A DNA stretch of 64,000 nucleotides from the NCBI GenBank assembly GCA_046348225.1, contig JAXMEQ010000002.1, positions 444,149-508,148 on the forward strand. The letters are read 5' to 3'. Both the position numbers and the translations under genes were made by a program. Below are positions 17,518-28,835 of this stretch, one piece after another. Source of the DNA: JAXMEQ01 sp046348225 (GTDB lineage Bacteria > Pseudomonadota > Gammaproteobacteria > Burkholderiales > Burkholderiaceae_C). Below the pieces are notes generated by a model that had not been told where the DNA came from, searched no databases, and saw only the letters and a program-made list of their open reading frames with translations. Each line of letters opens with the position of its first letter. Within the stretch, counting starts at the first letter, position 1.

Positions 17518-18489
17518 ATGAAATTTTCCCGACTGGTACTCGCCCTCACGCTTTCGGCCGGCTTCATTGCCAGCGCTGCTGCCCAGACCACGATGCGCAT
17601 CAGCATTTCAGTGGCACAGAACTCGCACCAGGGCGTGGCCATTGACACCTTTGCGCGTGAAGTCGAAAAGCGCACCGCCGGGCGCTACAAGATCCAGACC
17701 TTCTACTCCGGCGCCCTGGGTGGCGAGCGCGAAAGCATTGAAGCCGTGCAGCTGGGCACGCAAGAGCTGGCCTTCAGCTCCACCGGCCCGGTGCCCAACT
17801 TCGTGCCGGAAGCGCGCATCCTGGACATCCCGTTCCTGTTCCGTGACAAGGCCCATGCCCGCGCCGTGCTGGACGGCCCGATCGGCCAGGACATGCTGAC
17901 CAAGTTCGACAGCAAGGGCTTCAAGGCCCTGGCCTGGGCCGAGAACGGTTTCCGCCACATGACCAACAGCAAGCGTGCCGTCAACAGCCCCGACGACCTG
18001 AAGGGCCTGAAGATGCGCACCATGGAAAACCCGGTGCACGTCACGGCCTACAAGGGCCTGGGCATCGTGACCACGCCGATGGCTTTCCCCGAAGTGTTCA
18101 CGGCCCTGCAGCAGGGCACGGTGGACGGGCAGGAGAACCCGCTGTCGGTGATCATGGCGGCCAAGTTCGACCAGGTGCAGAAGCACCTGTCGCTGACGGG
18201 CCACGTCTATTCGCCGGCCATCTTCCTGATGAACAAGGCGTCGTTCGACAAGCTGTCGGCCGCCGACAAGCAGGCCTTCATTGACGCTGCCAAGGAAGGC
18301 ACCAAGGCCAACCGGGCCCGCGTGGACGAAGACGATGCCAAGGGGGCCGCCGAGCTCAAGGCCAAGGGCATGCAGGTGGTGGAGAACGTGGACAAGTCCA
18401 AGTTCGTCGCCACACTGGCCCCGGTGAACGCCGAATTCGAAAAGCAGTTCGGCAAGGCCGAAATCGACAAGATCCGCAACTACAAGTAA
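17518..18489 (+). CDS. dctP: TRAP transporter substrate-binding protein DctP
   Basis: 323 aa with signal peptide (MKFSRLVLALTLSAGFIASAAA then QTTMRI). Periplasmic receptor of a tripartite ATP-independent carrier. Family features: GALGGERE, FLFRDKAHARAVL, and R167 region with LKGLKMRTMENPVH, the carboxylate-binding Arg site, and QQGTVDGQENPL. The ligand is probably an organic acid. AAGGAG precedes ATG. A hairpin-terminator repeat separates it from dctQ, which would allow more binding protein than permease. Confidence 0.92.
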   Translation: MKFSRLVLALTLSAGFIASAAAQTTMRISISVAQNSHQGVAIDTFAREVEKRTAGRYKIQTFYSGALGGERESIEAVQLGTQELAFSSTGPVPNFVPEARILDIPFLFRDKAHARAVLDGPIGQDMLTKFDSKGFKALAWAENGFRHMTNSKRAVNSPDDLKGLKMRTMENPVHVTAYKGLGIVTTPMAFPEVFTALQQGTVDGQENPLSVIMAAKFDQVQKHLSLTGHVYSPAIFLMNKASFDKLSAADKQAFIDAAKEGTKANRARVDEDDAKGAAELKAKGMQVVENVDKSKFVATLAPVNAEFEKQFGKAEIDKIRNYK

Positions 18490-18490
18490 G

Positions 18491-18546
18491 TGCTATCAAT
18501 CTGATAGCGGGCTACGCCCGCAGCTTGCGGGCTGCGGGCTTTTTTG
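18491..18546 (+). terminator. Repeat-derived attenuator between dctP and dctQ
   Basis: Family A core GCTA-N9-TAGC at 18492-18508, then the stem GCCCGCA-GCT-TGCGGGC at 18516-18532, then TGCGGGC and six T. It has the form of an intrinsic terminator lying inside the dctPQM operon, so it probably acts as a partial terminator after dctP. Confidence 0.7.
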
Positions 18547-18578
18547 TCACTTGAACGCAAGCAAGGCAGACCTATTTC

Positions 18579-19073
18579 ATGAAACAAGCTTTCCTGCGGT
18601 TTGAGCACCTGGCCAGCGCACTGGCCATGATGCTGGCCTGCGCGATGATGGCGCTTGCCGCCGGGCTGGGGGTATTCCAGATCTTCATGCGCTTCGTGCT
18701 GGAGCAGCCGGCGGAGTGGACCGAAGTGCTGATCCGCTTCAGCCTGATCTGGATGGTCTTCCTGGGCATCCCCACCGCTTTCCGCCAGGGCGCCATGGTC
18801 AGCGTGGACGTGCTGTACCGCTGGAGCCCGCCGAAGATCAAGCGCGTGCTCGACTGGGTCGTCTGCCTGGCGGCGCTGGCCCTCATTGCCGTCATCGTCT
18901 GGTGGGGCTGGGACTACGCCCGGCGCGGCTCGGTGCAGACCATGATCGGGCTGGAAGGCGTGTCCATGTTCTGGGCCTACCTGGCCATGCCCGTGGGCGG
19001 GCTGTTCTGCGTGCTGGGCATCGTCGGCAACCTGCTGGACCCCCAGCGCCTTGAACTGGAGACCGCGCAATGA
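18579..19073 (+). CDS. dctQ: TRAP transporter small permease DctQ
   Basis: 164 aa with four predicted membrane helices. RFVLEQPAEWTEVLIRFSLIWMVF region is the DctQ signature (W-x-E-E/V position in helix 2). It pairs with DctM and receives substrate from DctP. Overlaps dctM by 4 nt (ATGA). Confidence 0.9.
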   Translation: MKQAFLRFEHLASALAMMLACAMMALAAGLGVFQIFMRFVLEQPAEWTEVLIRFSLIWMVFLGIPTAFRQGAMVSVDVLYRWSPPKIKRVLDWVVCLAALALIAVIVWWGWDYARRGSVQTMIGLEGVSMFWAYLAMPVGGLFCVLGIVGNLLDPQRLELETAQ

Positions 19074-20347
19074 CGTCCGTGATGCTTGTCACCATGGTGC
19101 TGTGCTTTGCACTCACCGTGTCGGTAGCTGTCTCCATTGGCCTGTCGGCCGTCCTGGGCATCCAGGTGGCCAATGCCAACATGCTGATCTCCGTCAAGGA
19201 GATGTTCAACTCGATCAACAAGTTTCCGCTGGCGGCGATTCCGTTCTTCATCCTGGCGGGCAACCTGATGGAGACCGGCGGCATCTCGCGCCGGCTGGTG
19301 GAGTTTGCCAAGTCCATCGTGGGCGGCGTGCAGGGCGGCCTGCCCATGACCTGTGTGCTGACCTGCATGATCTTTGCGGCGGTGTCGGGCTCGTCGGTAG
19401 CCACCACCTTTGCCATCGGCGCGATCCTGATTCCGGCGCTGATCAAGCATGGCTACCCGACCAGCTACGCCGCTGCGCTGCAGGCCACCAGTGCCGAGCT
19501 GGGGGTGATCATTCCGCCCAGCATCCCAATGATCCTGTACGGGGTGAGTGCCGAGGTGTCGATTGGCGAGCTGTTCATTGCCGGGTTTGGACCGGGCATC
19601 CTGATCGGGCTGGCGCTGATGGGCTTTGTGTATGTGTATTGCAAGATCAAGGGCTGGGGCAAGAACGACGGCGACGGGCGGCTGGGCTTTGGCCGGGCGA
19701 CGCTGCAGGCCAGCTGGGCGCTGCTGATGCCGGTGATCATCCTGGGCGGCATCTATGGCGGGGTGTTCACCCCGACCGAGGCGTCGGCGGTGGCGGTGGC
19801 CTATGCGCTGGTGGTGGGCATGGTGATCTACCGCGAGATCAGGCTGCGGGACCTGTACACGATCCTGCGCAAGAGCGTGATCAGCTCGGCGGTGATCATG
19901 TTCATCATTGCCAATGCGGGGCTGTTTGCGTTCCTGATCACGCGCGCGGGGGTGCCGGATGCGATCGGGCGCTGGCTGGAGGCGGTGCTGCAGAGCCCGG
20001 CGCTGTTCCTGCTGGGGGTGAATGCGGCGCTGTTCATCATCGGGATGTTCATCGAGACGAGTGCGGCGATCATTGTGCTGGCGCCGATCCTGGCGCCGGT
20101 GGCGATGCACTTTGGCATTGATCCGGTGCATTTCGGGCTGATCATGGTGGTGAATCTGGCGCTGGGCATGATCACGCCGCCGTTCGGGGTGAACCTGTTT
20201 GCGGCCTGTACGGTGGCGCGCATCTCGCTGGACCGCATCATCACGCACCTGATTCCGTTTGTGCTGGTGATCCTGGCCTGCCTGATGGTGATCACCTATG
20301 TGCCGGGGGTTTCGCTGACGTTGCGCGACCTGGTCTACGCCAAGTAG
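19070..20347 (+). CDS. dctM: TRAP transporter large permease DctM
   Basis: 425 aa, about 12 hydrophobic segments. Large transport subunit using an ion gradient. Signatures: SVKEMFNSINKFPLAAIPFF, AAVSGSSVATTFAIGAILIP, GVIIPPSIPMILYG and FGVNLFAACTVA. Last gene of dctPQM. The glycine riboswitch of gcvT begins within about 15 nt of its stop. Confidence 0.93.
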   Translation: MTSVMLVTMVLCFALTVSVAVSIGLSAVLGIQVANANMLISVKEMFNSINKFPLAAIPFFILAGNLMETGGISRRLVEFAKSIVGGVQGGLPMTCVLTCMIFAAVSGSSVATTFAIGAILIPALIKHGYPTSYAAALQATSAELGVIIPPSIPMILYGVSAEVSIGELFIAGFGPGILIGLALMGFVYVYCKIKGWGKNDGDGRLGFGRATLQASWALLMPVIILGGIYGGVFTPTEASAVAVAYALVVGMVIYREIRLRDLYTILRKSVISSAVIMFIIANAGLFAFLITRAGVPDAIGRWLEAVLQSPALFLLGVNAALFIIGMFIETSAAIIVLAPILAPVAMHFGIDPVHFGLIMVVNLALGMITPPFGVNLFAACTVARISLDRIITHLIPFVLVILACLMVITYVPGVSLTLRDLVYAK

Positions 20348-20348
20348 G

Positions 20349-20561
20349 TAGAATCGGACCCTGTCAGGAGAGAGCTTCTTGCACGGAAGCCGCCGAAGGC
20401 GCAGGGACACCCCGAACGCTCAGGCAAAAGGACTGGCGAAGCACCCCGAAAGGGGTGTTTCCTTGCTGGAGAGAGGCCACCCCCGAGGTGGCCCACCGAA
20501 GGAGCAAACGCCGTATCAGCGGTGTGAATCTCTCAGGTAGAGCGGACAGCAGGGGCAGCCC
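20349..20561 (+). ncRNA. Tandem glycine riboswitch
   Basis: Two glycine aptamers lie in the leader of gcvT. The first, about 20362-20437, has GGAGAG, GCCGCCGAAGG and GCTCAGGCAAAAGGAC. The second, about 20464-20556, has GGAGAG, CCACCGAAGGAGCAAA and AATCTCTCAGGTAGAGCGGAC. They are joined by a linker hairpin CACCCC-GAAA-GGGGTG at 20442-20457. The gcvT ribosome site (AGGGG) directly follows aptamer 2. A TAGAAT box at 20349-20354 may be its -10. Glycine binding is expected to turn on gcvTHP. Confidence 0.92.
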
Positions 20562-21734
20562 ATGGCGCGAGCCGTGGTTCAAAAGTTTGCCCCGGAGAAC
20601 GCCCGCGTGTCCGCTCCTGCCGAAACCCTGCTCAGCACCCCGCTGCACGCGCTGCACCTGGAACTGGGCGCCCGCATGGTCCCCTTTGCCGGCTATTCCA
20701 TGCCGGTGCAATACCCCGCCGGCCTGATGGCCGAGCACCACCACACCCGCAATGCCGCCGGCCTGTTTGACGTGTCCCACATGGGCCAGCTGCGCCTGGT
20801 GGGTGCCGATGCCGCGGCTGCTTTCGAAACACTGATGCCGGTGGACGTGATGGATCTGGCCGTGGGCAAGCAGCGCTACGGCCTGTTGCTGACCGACGAG
20901 GGCACCATCATCGACGACCTGATGTTCGTCAACCGCGGGCACGACCTGTTCGTCATCGTCAACGGCGCCTGCAAGGTGGGCGACATCGCCCACATCCAGC
21001 AAAAGATTGGCGCCCGCTGTGCGGTGCTGCCCCTATCCGATCAGGCGCTGCTGGCGCTGCAGGGCCCGCTGGCCGTGACCGCCCTGTCGCGCCTGCTGAC
21101 GGGCGTGGACAAGCTGGTGTTCATGACCGGAGGCCACTACGTCTGGGAAGGTTCCGACCTGTTCATCACGCGCAGCGGCTACACCGGTGAAGACGGCTTC
21201 GAGATTTCCGTGCCCCCTACCCATGCCGAACCCTTTGCCCGCGCCCTGCTGGCGCAGCCCGAGGTCAAACCCATTGGCCTGGGTGCCCGCAACTCGCTGC
21301 GGCTGGAGGCCGGGCTGTGCCTGTACGGCAACGACATCGACACCACCACCACACCGGTGGAGGCTGCGCTGAACTGGGCGATCCAGAAAGTGCGGCGCAG
21401 CGGTGGCGCGCGCGAAGGCGGCTTCCCCGGTGCCGCCAAAGTGCTGGCACAACTGCAAGGCCAGGGCCTGGCGCGCAAGCGCGTGGGCCTGGTGGCCCTG
21501 GAGCGGGTGCCGGTGCGCGAGCACACGGAACTGCAGGACACCCACGGCCACCGTATTGGCGAGGTCACCAGCGGCCTGCTGGGGCCAACCGTCGACAAGC
21601 CTGTGGCCATGGGCTACGTCGGCACTGAATTTGCTGCCATCGGCACGCGTGTGAACGCCATCGTACGCGGCAAGCCGGTGCCGATGGAAGTCGCTGCCAT
21701 GCCCTTCACCCCCAACCGCTATTTCCGCGGCTGA
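20562..21734 (+). CDS. gcvT: Aminomethyltransferase (glycine cleavage T protein)
   Basis: 390 aa. Transfers the methylene group of aminomethyl-lipoyl-GcvH to tetrahydrofolate and releases ammonia. Features: MVPFAGYSMPVQYP, LFDVSHMGQ, GYTGEDGFEI, GLGARNSLRLEAGLCLYGNDID, all in family order. ATG at 20562 is 5 nt after the riboswitch and is preceded by AGGGG; the first about 20 residues are not conserved, so a start near 20608 is possible. Starts the riboswitch-controlled gcvT-H-P operon. Confidence 0.94.
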   Translation: MARAVVQKFAPENARVSAPAETLLSTPLHALHLELGARMVPFAGYSMPVQYPAGLMAEHHHTRNAAGLFDVSHMGQLRLVGADAAAAFETLMPVDVMDLAVGKQRYGLLLTDEGTIIDDLMFVNRGHDLFVIVNGACKVGDIAHIQQKIGARCAVLPLSDQALLALQGPLAVTALSRLLTGVDKLVFMTGGHYVWEGSDLFITRSGYTGEDGFEISVPPTHAEPFARALLAQPEVKPIGLGARNSLRLEAGLCLYGNDIDTTTTPVEAALNWAIQKVRRSGGAREGGFPGAAKVLAQLQGQGLARKRVGLVALERVPVREHTELQDTHGHRIGEVTSGLLGPTVDKPVAMGYVGTEFAAIGTRVNAIVRGKPVPMEVAAMPFTPNRYFRG

Positions 21735-21766
21735 ACCCGTTTTTTGAACCCCATCAGGAGAACCCC

Positions 21767-22138
21767 ATGAGCATCAAGTACACCGAAGACCACGAGTGGG
21801 TCAAAGTCGAGGGCGACCACGCCGTTGTCGGCATCACCGTCCACGCGCAGGACGCACTGGGCGACGTGGTGTTTGTGGACCTGCCCGAGGTGGGCAAAAG
21901 CTACACCCAGAAGGAAACGGCGGGCGTGGTCGAGTCGGTCAAGGCGGCGGCCGATGTGTACATGCCCGTCAGCGGCGAGGTGACCGAAGTGAACGAGGCG
22001 CTGCGCGCCGACCCGTCGCTGGCCAACAGCGACCCGCTGGGCGCAGGCTGGTTCTTCAAGGTCAAGCTGGCCGATGCATCGCAGCTGGACGCGCTGATGG
22101 ACGAAACCCGCTACACCGCCTTTTCCGCCAACGCCTGA
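21767..22138 (+). CDS. gcvH: Glycine cleavage H protein
   Basis: 123 aa lipoyl carrier that shuttles the aminomethyl group between GcvP, GcvT and lipoamide dehydrogenase. The lipoylated lysine is K59 in ETAGVVESVKAAADV. Full length. AGGAG precedes ATG. gcvP follows after 13 nt. Confidence 0.95.
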   Translation: MSIKYTEDHEWVKVEGDHAVVGITVHAQDALGDVVFVDLPEVGKSYTQKETAGVVESVKAAADVYMPVSGEVTEVNEALRADPSLANSDPLGAGWFFKVKLADASQLDALMDETRYTAFSANA

Positions 22139-22151
22139 TCAGGAAGCCACC

Positions 22152-25109
<2,958 letters not shown>

Positions 25110-25112
25110 GCT

Positions 25113-26312
25113 TTGCCGCCGCCACCCACCCGCGAGGCGGCGCTGGCAGGCCTCGCCCGCGTGCAACCCGCGGCTTACGCGCGCACACGCAACCACCTGG
25201 ACGGTGCGGTCACGGGCCTGTCGCCCTACTTCACGCATGGCGTGCTGACGCTGAGCGAAGCGCTGGCCGATGTGCTGCAGCGCGAGCCGCTGGCGGTGGA
25301 CCACAAGCTGGTGTACGAATTCGGCTGGCGTGAATTTTTCCGCCACGCCTGGGCGAATGCGGGTGATGGCATCCTGCAGTCGCTGCACCCGGGGCCGTTG
25401 CCCGACGACGCCTACGCACCGGTGTTGCCTGACGACATCCGCCAGGCCTGCACCGGTGTGCCGGCCATCGACGAAGCCGTGCGCACCCTCTACGCCACCG
25501 GCACGCTGCACAACCACGCCCGCATGTGGCTTGCCAGCTATGTGGTGCACCTGCGCCGGGTGCACTGGCGCGCCGGCGCTGACTGGCTGGTGGCCCACCT
25601 GCTGGACGGTGACCTGGCCAGCAACCACCTGAGCTGGCAGTGGGTGGCGGGCACCGGCAGCCACAAGCCCTACTTGTTCAACGCGGAGAACGTGGCCCGC
25701 TACGCGCCTGCGCACTGGCACAGCCCGGGCACGGTGATCGACACCTCGTACGAAGCGCTGGACGCGATCGCACGCGGCGGGCGCCTGCCACAGGCAGCGC
25801 AGCCTGCTGCTGAACGCCACCGGCTGGCGAGCGACGCCACACAGGAGCCCGCCCTGCACACCGCTCCACCGCCGGGCCTGCCGCTGCAGGTGCCCGACGC
25901 CACCACGGCCAGCCAACTCAAAGGGCGCCACGTGTGGCTGGTGCACCCGTGGGCGCTGCGGGCGCCGCCAGCGGATGGCCCTGAAGACGCACTCGTGATC
26001 GGCGTGTACCTGCGCGAACACCATGCGGCCTGGCCCTGGCCCGAAGCGCGCTGGCACTGGGTCGACACCGCCATGGCCGCTGTGGCGCCACAGCGCTGGT
26101 GGGTGGATGCGGCAGGGCTGGCCACGGCGCTGGCCGGGGCCGCCCTTGTGCGCAGCGTGGACGACCCGCACATCAGGCGATGGCTGAAGCCAGTCGCCCA
26201 ACTGGATGCAGCGCCCGCCTTGTTCCCGCCGGTCGAGCGGCCCTGCACGAGCTTTTCACAATGGTGGAGCCGGGCCACCCGTGGCCTGCGCCGCGCCGAG
26301 GAGTTGCTTTGA
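25113..26312 (+). CDS. Photolyase/cryptochrome-type FAD-binding domain protein
   Basis: 399 aa from TTG at 25113, 3 nt after gcvP. Residues about 1-215 are the FAD domain of DNA photolyases: YEFGWREFFRHAW, LHNHARMWLASYVVHLRRVHW, DGDLASNHLSWQWVAGTGSH, KPYLFNAENVARY. The usual N-terminal alpha/beta antenna domain is absent ahead of it. The last about 160 residues (HVWLVHPWALRAP, ALVIGVYLREHHAAWPWPEARWHWV) resemble such an alpha/beta domain, so the two domains may be in swapped order (inference). DNA repair or light sensing cannot be decided. It overlaps the next gene by 4 nt. Confidence 0.75.
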   Translation: MPPPPTREAALAGLARVQPAAYARTRNHLDGAVTGLSPYFTHGVLTLSEALADVLQREPLAVDHKLVYEFGWREFFRHAWANAGDGILQSLHPGPLPDDAYAPVLPDDIRQACTGVPAIDEAVRTLYATGTLHNHARMWLASYVVHLRRVHWRAGADWLVAHLLDGDLASNHLSWQWVAGTGSHKPYLFNAENVARYAPAHWHSPGTVIDTSYEALDAIARGGRLPQAAQPAAERHRLASDATQEPALHTAPPPGLPLQVPDATTASQLKGRHVWLVHPWALRAPPADGPEDALVIGVYLREHHAAWPWPEARWHWVDTAMAAVAPQRWWVDAAGLATALAGAALVRSVDDPHIRRWLKPVAQLDAAPALFPPVERPCTSFSQWWSRATRGLRRAEELL

Positions 26313-27259
26313 ACCCGACCGACCGTTCCGACACACTGACCGTGCTTTATGACGGCGAATGCCCGCTGTGCCGCCGCGAAATCGCCCACGTGAAAGGCCT
26401 GGCCGAGCGGCGCAGCGACAGTGCCCTGTGCTTCGTCGACATCAGCCCGCGCGCCGGTGCAGACGCCAGCCTGACGGCGGATCGCGCGGCGCTGCTGGCC
26501 CGCTTTCACGTCCAGCGCGCCGATGGCTCACGGCTGGATGGTGCTGCCGCGTTTGTGGCCATGTGGGAGCGGCTGCCCGGCTGGCGCTGGCTGGCCCGGC
26601 TGGCACGCCTGCCAGGCGCGCTGACGCTGCTGGAGTTCGCCTACCGCGGCTTCCTCAAGCTGCGCCCTGGCCTGCAAGCCGTCGCCCGCCGATGGGAACC
26701 GGCAGACGCCGCCAAGGCCCCGCCGGCTGGGCCCGGCCTCTCCCCCTGGCTGGAACGCGAGCTGCGTTCCGACCATGCGGGCGAGACGGGCGCGGTGTTC
26801 ATTTACCGGGGCATCGCCGCCGTGGCGCGCTGGCGCAACAGTGCCGAGCTGTTGGGCTTTGCCGAACGGCATGGCGCCACCGAGTCCGAGCACCTGGCGC
26901 TGGTGGAGGCCTGGCTGCCTCCAGCGCGGCGCAGCCGCCTGCTGGGGCCCTGGCGCCTCGCGGGCTGGCTGACCGGGGCGTTGCCCGCGCTGGCCGGCCC
27001 ACGGGCGGTGTACGCGACGATTGCCGCAGTCGAGACCTTTGTGGACCAGCACTACCAGCAGCAGATCGACCACCTGCAGCGCCACGGCGGCCCGGAGGGC
27101 CTGCTGCCGCTGCTGCTGCGCTGTCAGGCCGACGAGCGTCACCACCGCGACGAAGCGGCAGGGCTGGCGGACGGCCCGGCGCCATGGGTGCTGCGCGTCT
27201 GGTGTGCGCTGGTGAGCGCGGGCTCCGCCGGGGCCGTGGTGCTGGCGCGCCGCCTCTAG
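26309..27259 (+). CDS. DCC-family thioredoxin-like domain fused to COQ7 hydroxylase
   Basis: 316 aa from TTG at 26309, chosen for the TTGA overlap with the upstream stop and GAGGAG 6-11 nt before it. Residues about 9-130 are a DCC (DUF393) domain with LYDGECPLC and C18/C21. Residues about 145-316 are a COQ7-type di-iron hydroxylase: E159 (HAGETGA), E192-xx-H195, E242 (VETFVDQHY), E276-xx-H279. All six iron ligands are present. COQ7 hydroxylates demethoxyubiquinone in ubiquinone synthesis. The fusion suggests a thiol-based partner for it. Confidence 0.85.
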   Translation: MNPTDRSDTLTVLYDGECPLCRREIAHVKGLAERRSDSALCFVDISPRAGADASLTADRAALLARFHVQRADGSRLDGAAAFVAMWERLPGWRWLARLARLPGALTLLEFAYRGFLKLRPGLQAVARRWEPADAAKAPPAGPGLSPWLERELRSDHAGETGAVFIYRGIAAVARWRNSAELLGFAERHGATESEHLALVEAWLPPARRSRLLGPWRLAGWLTGALPALAGPRAVYATIAAVETFVDQHYQQQIDHLQRHGGPEGLLPLLLRCQADERHHRDEAAGLADGPAPWVLRVWCALVSAGSAGAVVLARRL

Positions 27260-27286
27260 GGGCACGCTGGCCACCGCCACTGCAAC

Positions 27287-28093
27287 TCAGTGCGGCGCAG
27301 GCAAGGCGAAGCTGTCCATCGCCAGCATGCTGTACATCACCTCGCGGCTCAGGTAGCCCGGCTTGACGCCGGGTTCGCCAAAGCCGCCGGCGCCCAGCGC
27401 AAAGAACAGCGGCAAGAAGTGGTCGTCCGACGGGTGGGCCCGCTCGGCGTGCGGCGCCTCGCGCCGGTAGTCCAGCAGCGCCTGCAGGCTGCCGGTGGTG
27501 ATGGCACTTTCAATCCAGCGGCTGAACTCGAGCACATAGGGCGCGGGCTCGCGCTCGCCACCGAAGAACTCGGCCAGGTTGTGCGTCATGCTGCCGGAGC
27601 CAATCACCAGCACACCCTGCGCGCGCAGGCTTTGCAACGCCCGGCCCATCGCCAACACCTCGGCCGGGCCGTAGCGCGCCGGCAGCGCCACTTGCACCAC
27701 AGGCACCGTCGCCTCGGGCAGCAGGTGCATCAGCGGCACCCAGGCCCCATGGTCCAGCGGGCGCTGGCTATCGGCCTGGGCGTCGATGCCGGCCCGCGCC
27801 AGCAGCGCGATCACCTGCTCGCCCAGCGCAGTGCTGCCCGGCGCGGGGTACTGCAGCTGGTACAGCGCGGGGGGGAAGCCGCCGAAGTCGTGCCAGGTGG
27901 CGGGCGCGGGGTTGGTCATCACGGCCGGGCTGCGCGCCATCCAGTGCGGCGACATGATCACCACGCCGCGCAGGCCGTCGGCCTGCAGCGTGGCACCAAA
28001 GCGGGTGAGCGCCGGCCCGGTCTCGCCGGGCTCCACGGCGAACAGCGGGGCACCATGCGAAACAAACAGGGCAGGAAGTGTGGCCAAGGTCAT
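27287..28093 (-). CDS. ygiD: 4,5-DOPA-type extradiol dioxygenase (LigB family)
   Basis: 268 aa from ATG at 28093. Class III extradiol dioxygenase fold. Metal and active-site motifs: SHGAP near the start, SPHW, DHGAWVPLMHL, GSGSMTHN, HPSDDHFLPL. Family members open catechol rings such as DOPA; the natural substrate in bacteria is mostly unknown. It is the last gene of a leftward group after frnE, with an 82-nt gap. Confidence 0.88.
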   Translation of the reverse strand: MTLATLPALFVSHGAPLFAVEPGETGPALTRFGATLQADGLRGVVIMSPHWMARSPAVMTNPAPATWHDFGGFPPALYQLQYPAPGSTALGEQVIALLARAGIDAQADSQRPLDHGAWVPLMHLLPEATVPVVQVALPARYGPAEVLAMGRALQSLRAQGVLVIGSGSMTHNLAEFFGGEREPAPYVLEFSRWIESAITTGSLQALLDYRREAPHAERAHPSDDHFLPLFFALGAGGFGEPGVKPGYLSREVMYSMLAMDSFALPAPH

Positions 28094-28175
28094 TCCCGGA
28101 CTGTACGCGGCCGCGCGGCCCGGATAAACCACCCGCAGCGGGATGGACTGTCCCGCCAGCGGTGCCAATGCCGCG

Positions 28176-28832
28176 TCAGGCTTGTGCCGCAGCGATCTGG
28201 CGGATCGCCTGCTCGAACACCTCGACCGGCTGCCCGCCGGAGACCAGGTGACGGTCGTTGAAGATGACCGCCGGCACCGAGTGGATGCCGGCATTCAGGT
28301 AGTACTGCTCCTGTTCGCGCACCTCGGCCGCAAACTCGTCGCTGGCCAGGATCGCTCGGGCCCGTGCCGCGTCCAGCCCTGCCTGCACCGCCGCCGCGAC
28401 CAGCACCTCGGCGGCGGCCGGGCTTTCGCCGCGGCCATGGTGGGCCTCGAGCAAGGCCTTCTTCAGTGCATGCTGCTTGCCTGCATCTTCCAGGCCAGCC
28501 CAGTGCAGCAGTCGGTGGGCATCAAATGTGTTCCAGATGCGGCCGCGGCCTTCGCGGCGGAAGGTGAAGCCCACAGCTTCCCCGCGCTGGCGGATGGTCT
28601 CGCGGATCTGCGCCTGTGGCGCCGGCGTGGAGCCGTACTTCTGGGTCAGGTGCTCGGCCACGTCCTGGCCCTCGGGCGCCATCTGCGGGTTGAGTTCGAA
28701 CGGCTGGAAGTGCAGCTCGGCCTGCACCTCGCCCTTCACGCGGTCCAGCGCCTGCTCCAGCGCACTGAGGCCGATGGCGCACCAGGGGCACGACACGTCG
28801 GACACAAAATCGATTTTCAGGGTTTGGGGCAT
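28176..28832 (-). CDS. frnE: DsbA-family oxidoreductase, FrnE type
   Basis: 218 aa cytosolic thioredoxin-fold protein with helical insert. Active site C15-P-W-C18 (SDVSCPWCAIG) and cis-Pro loop HSVPAVIFNDRHLVSGGQP. No signal peptide. It lies 3 nt after aroQ and is probably co-transcribed. A role as a disulfide isomerase or oxidative-stress protein is known for FrnE relatives. Confidence 0.88.
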   Translation of the reverse strand: MPQTLKIDFVSDVSCPWCAIGLSALEQALDRVKGEVQAELHFQPFELNPQMAPEGQDVAEHLTQKYGSTPAPQAQIRETIRQRGEAVGFTFRREGRGRIWNTFDAHRLLHWAGLEDAGKQHALKKALLEAHHGRGESPAAAEVLVAAAVQAGLDAARARAILASDEFAAEVREQEQYYLNAGIHSVPAVIFNDRHLVSGGQPVEVFEQAIRQIAAAQA

Positions 28833-28835
28833 GGC

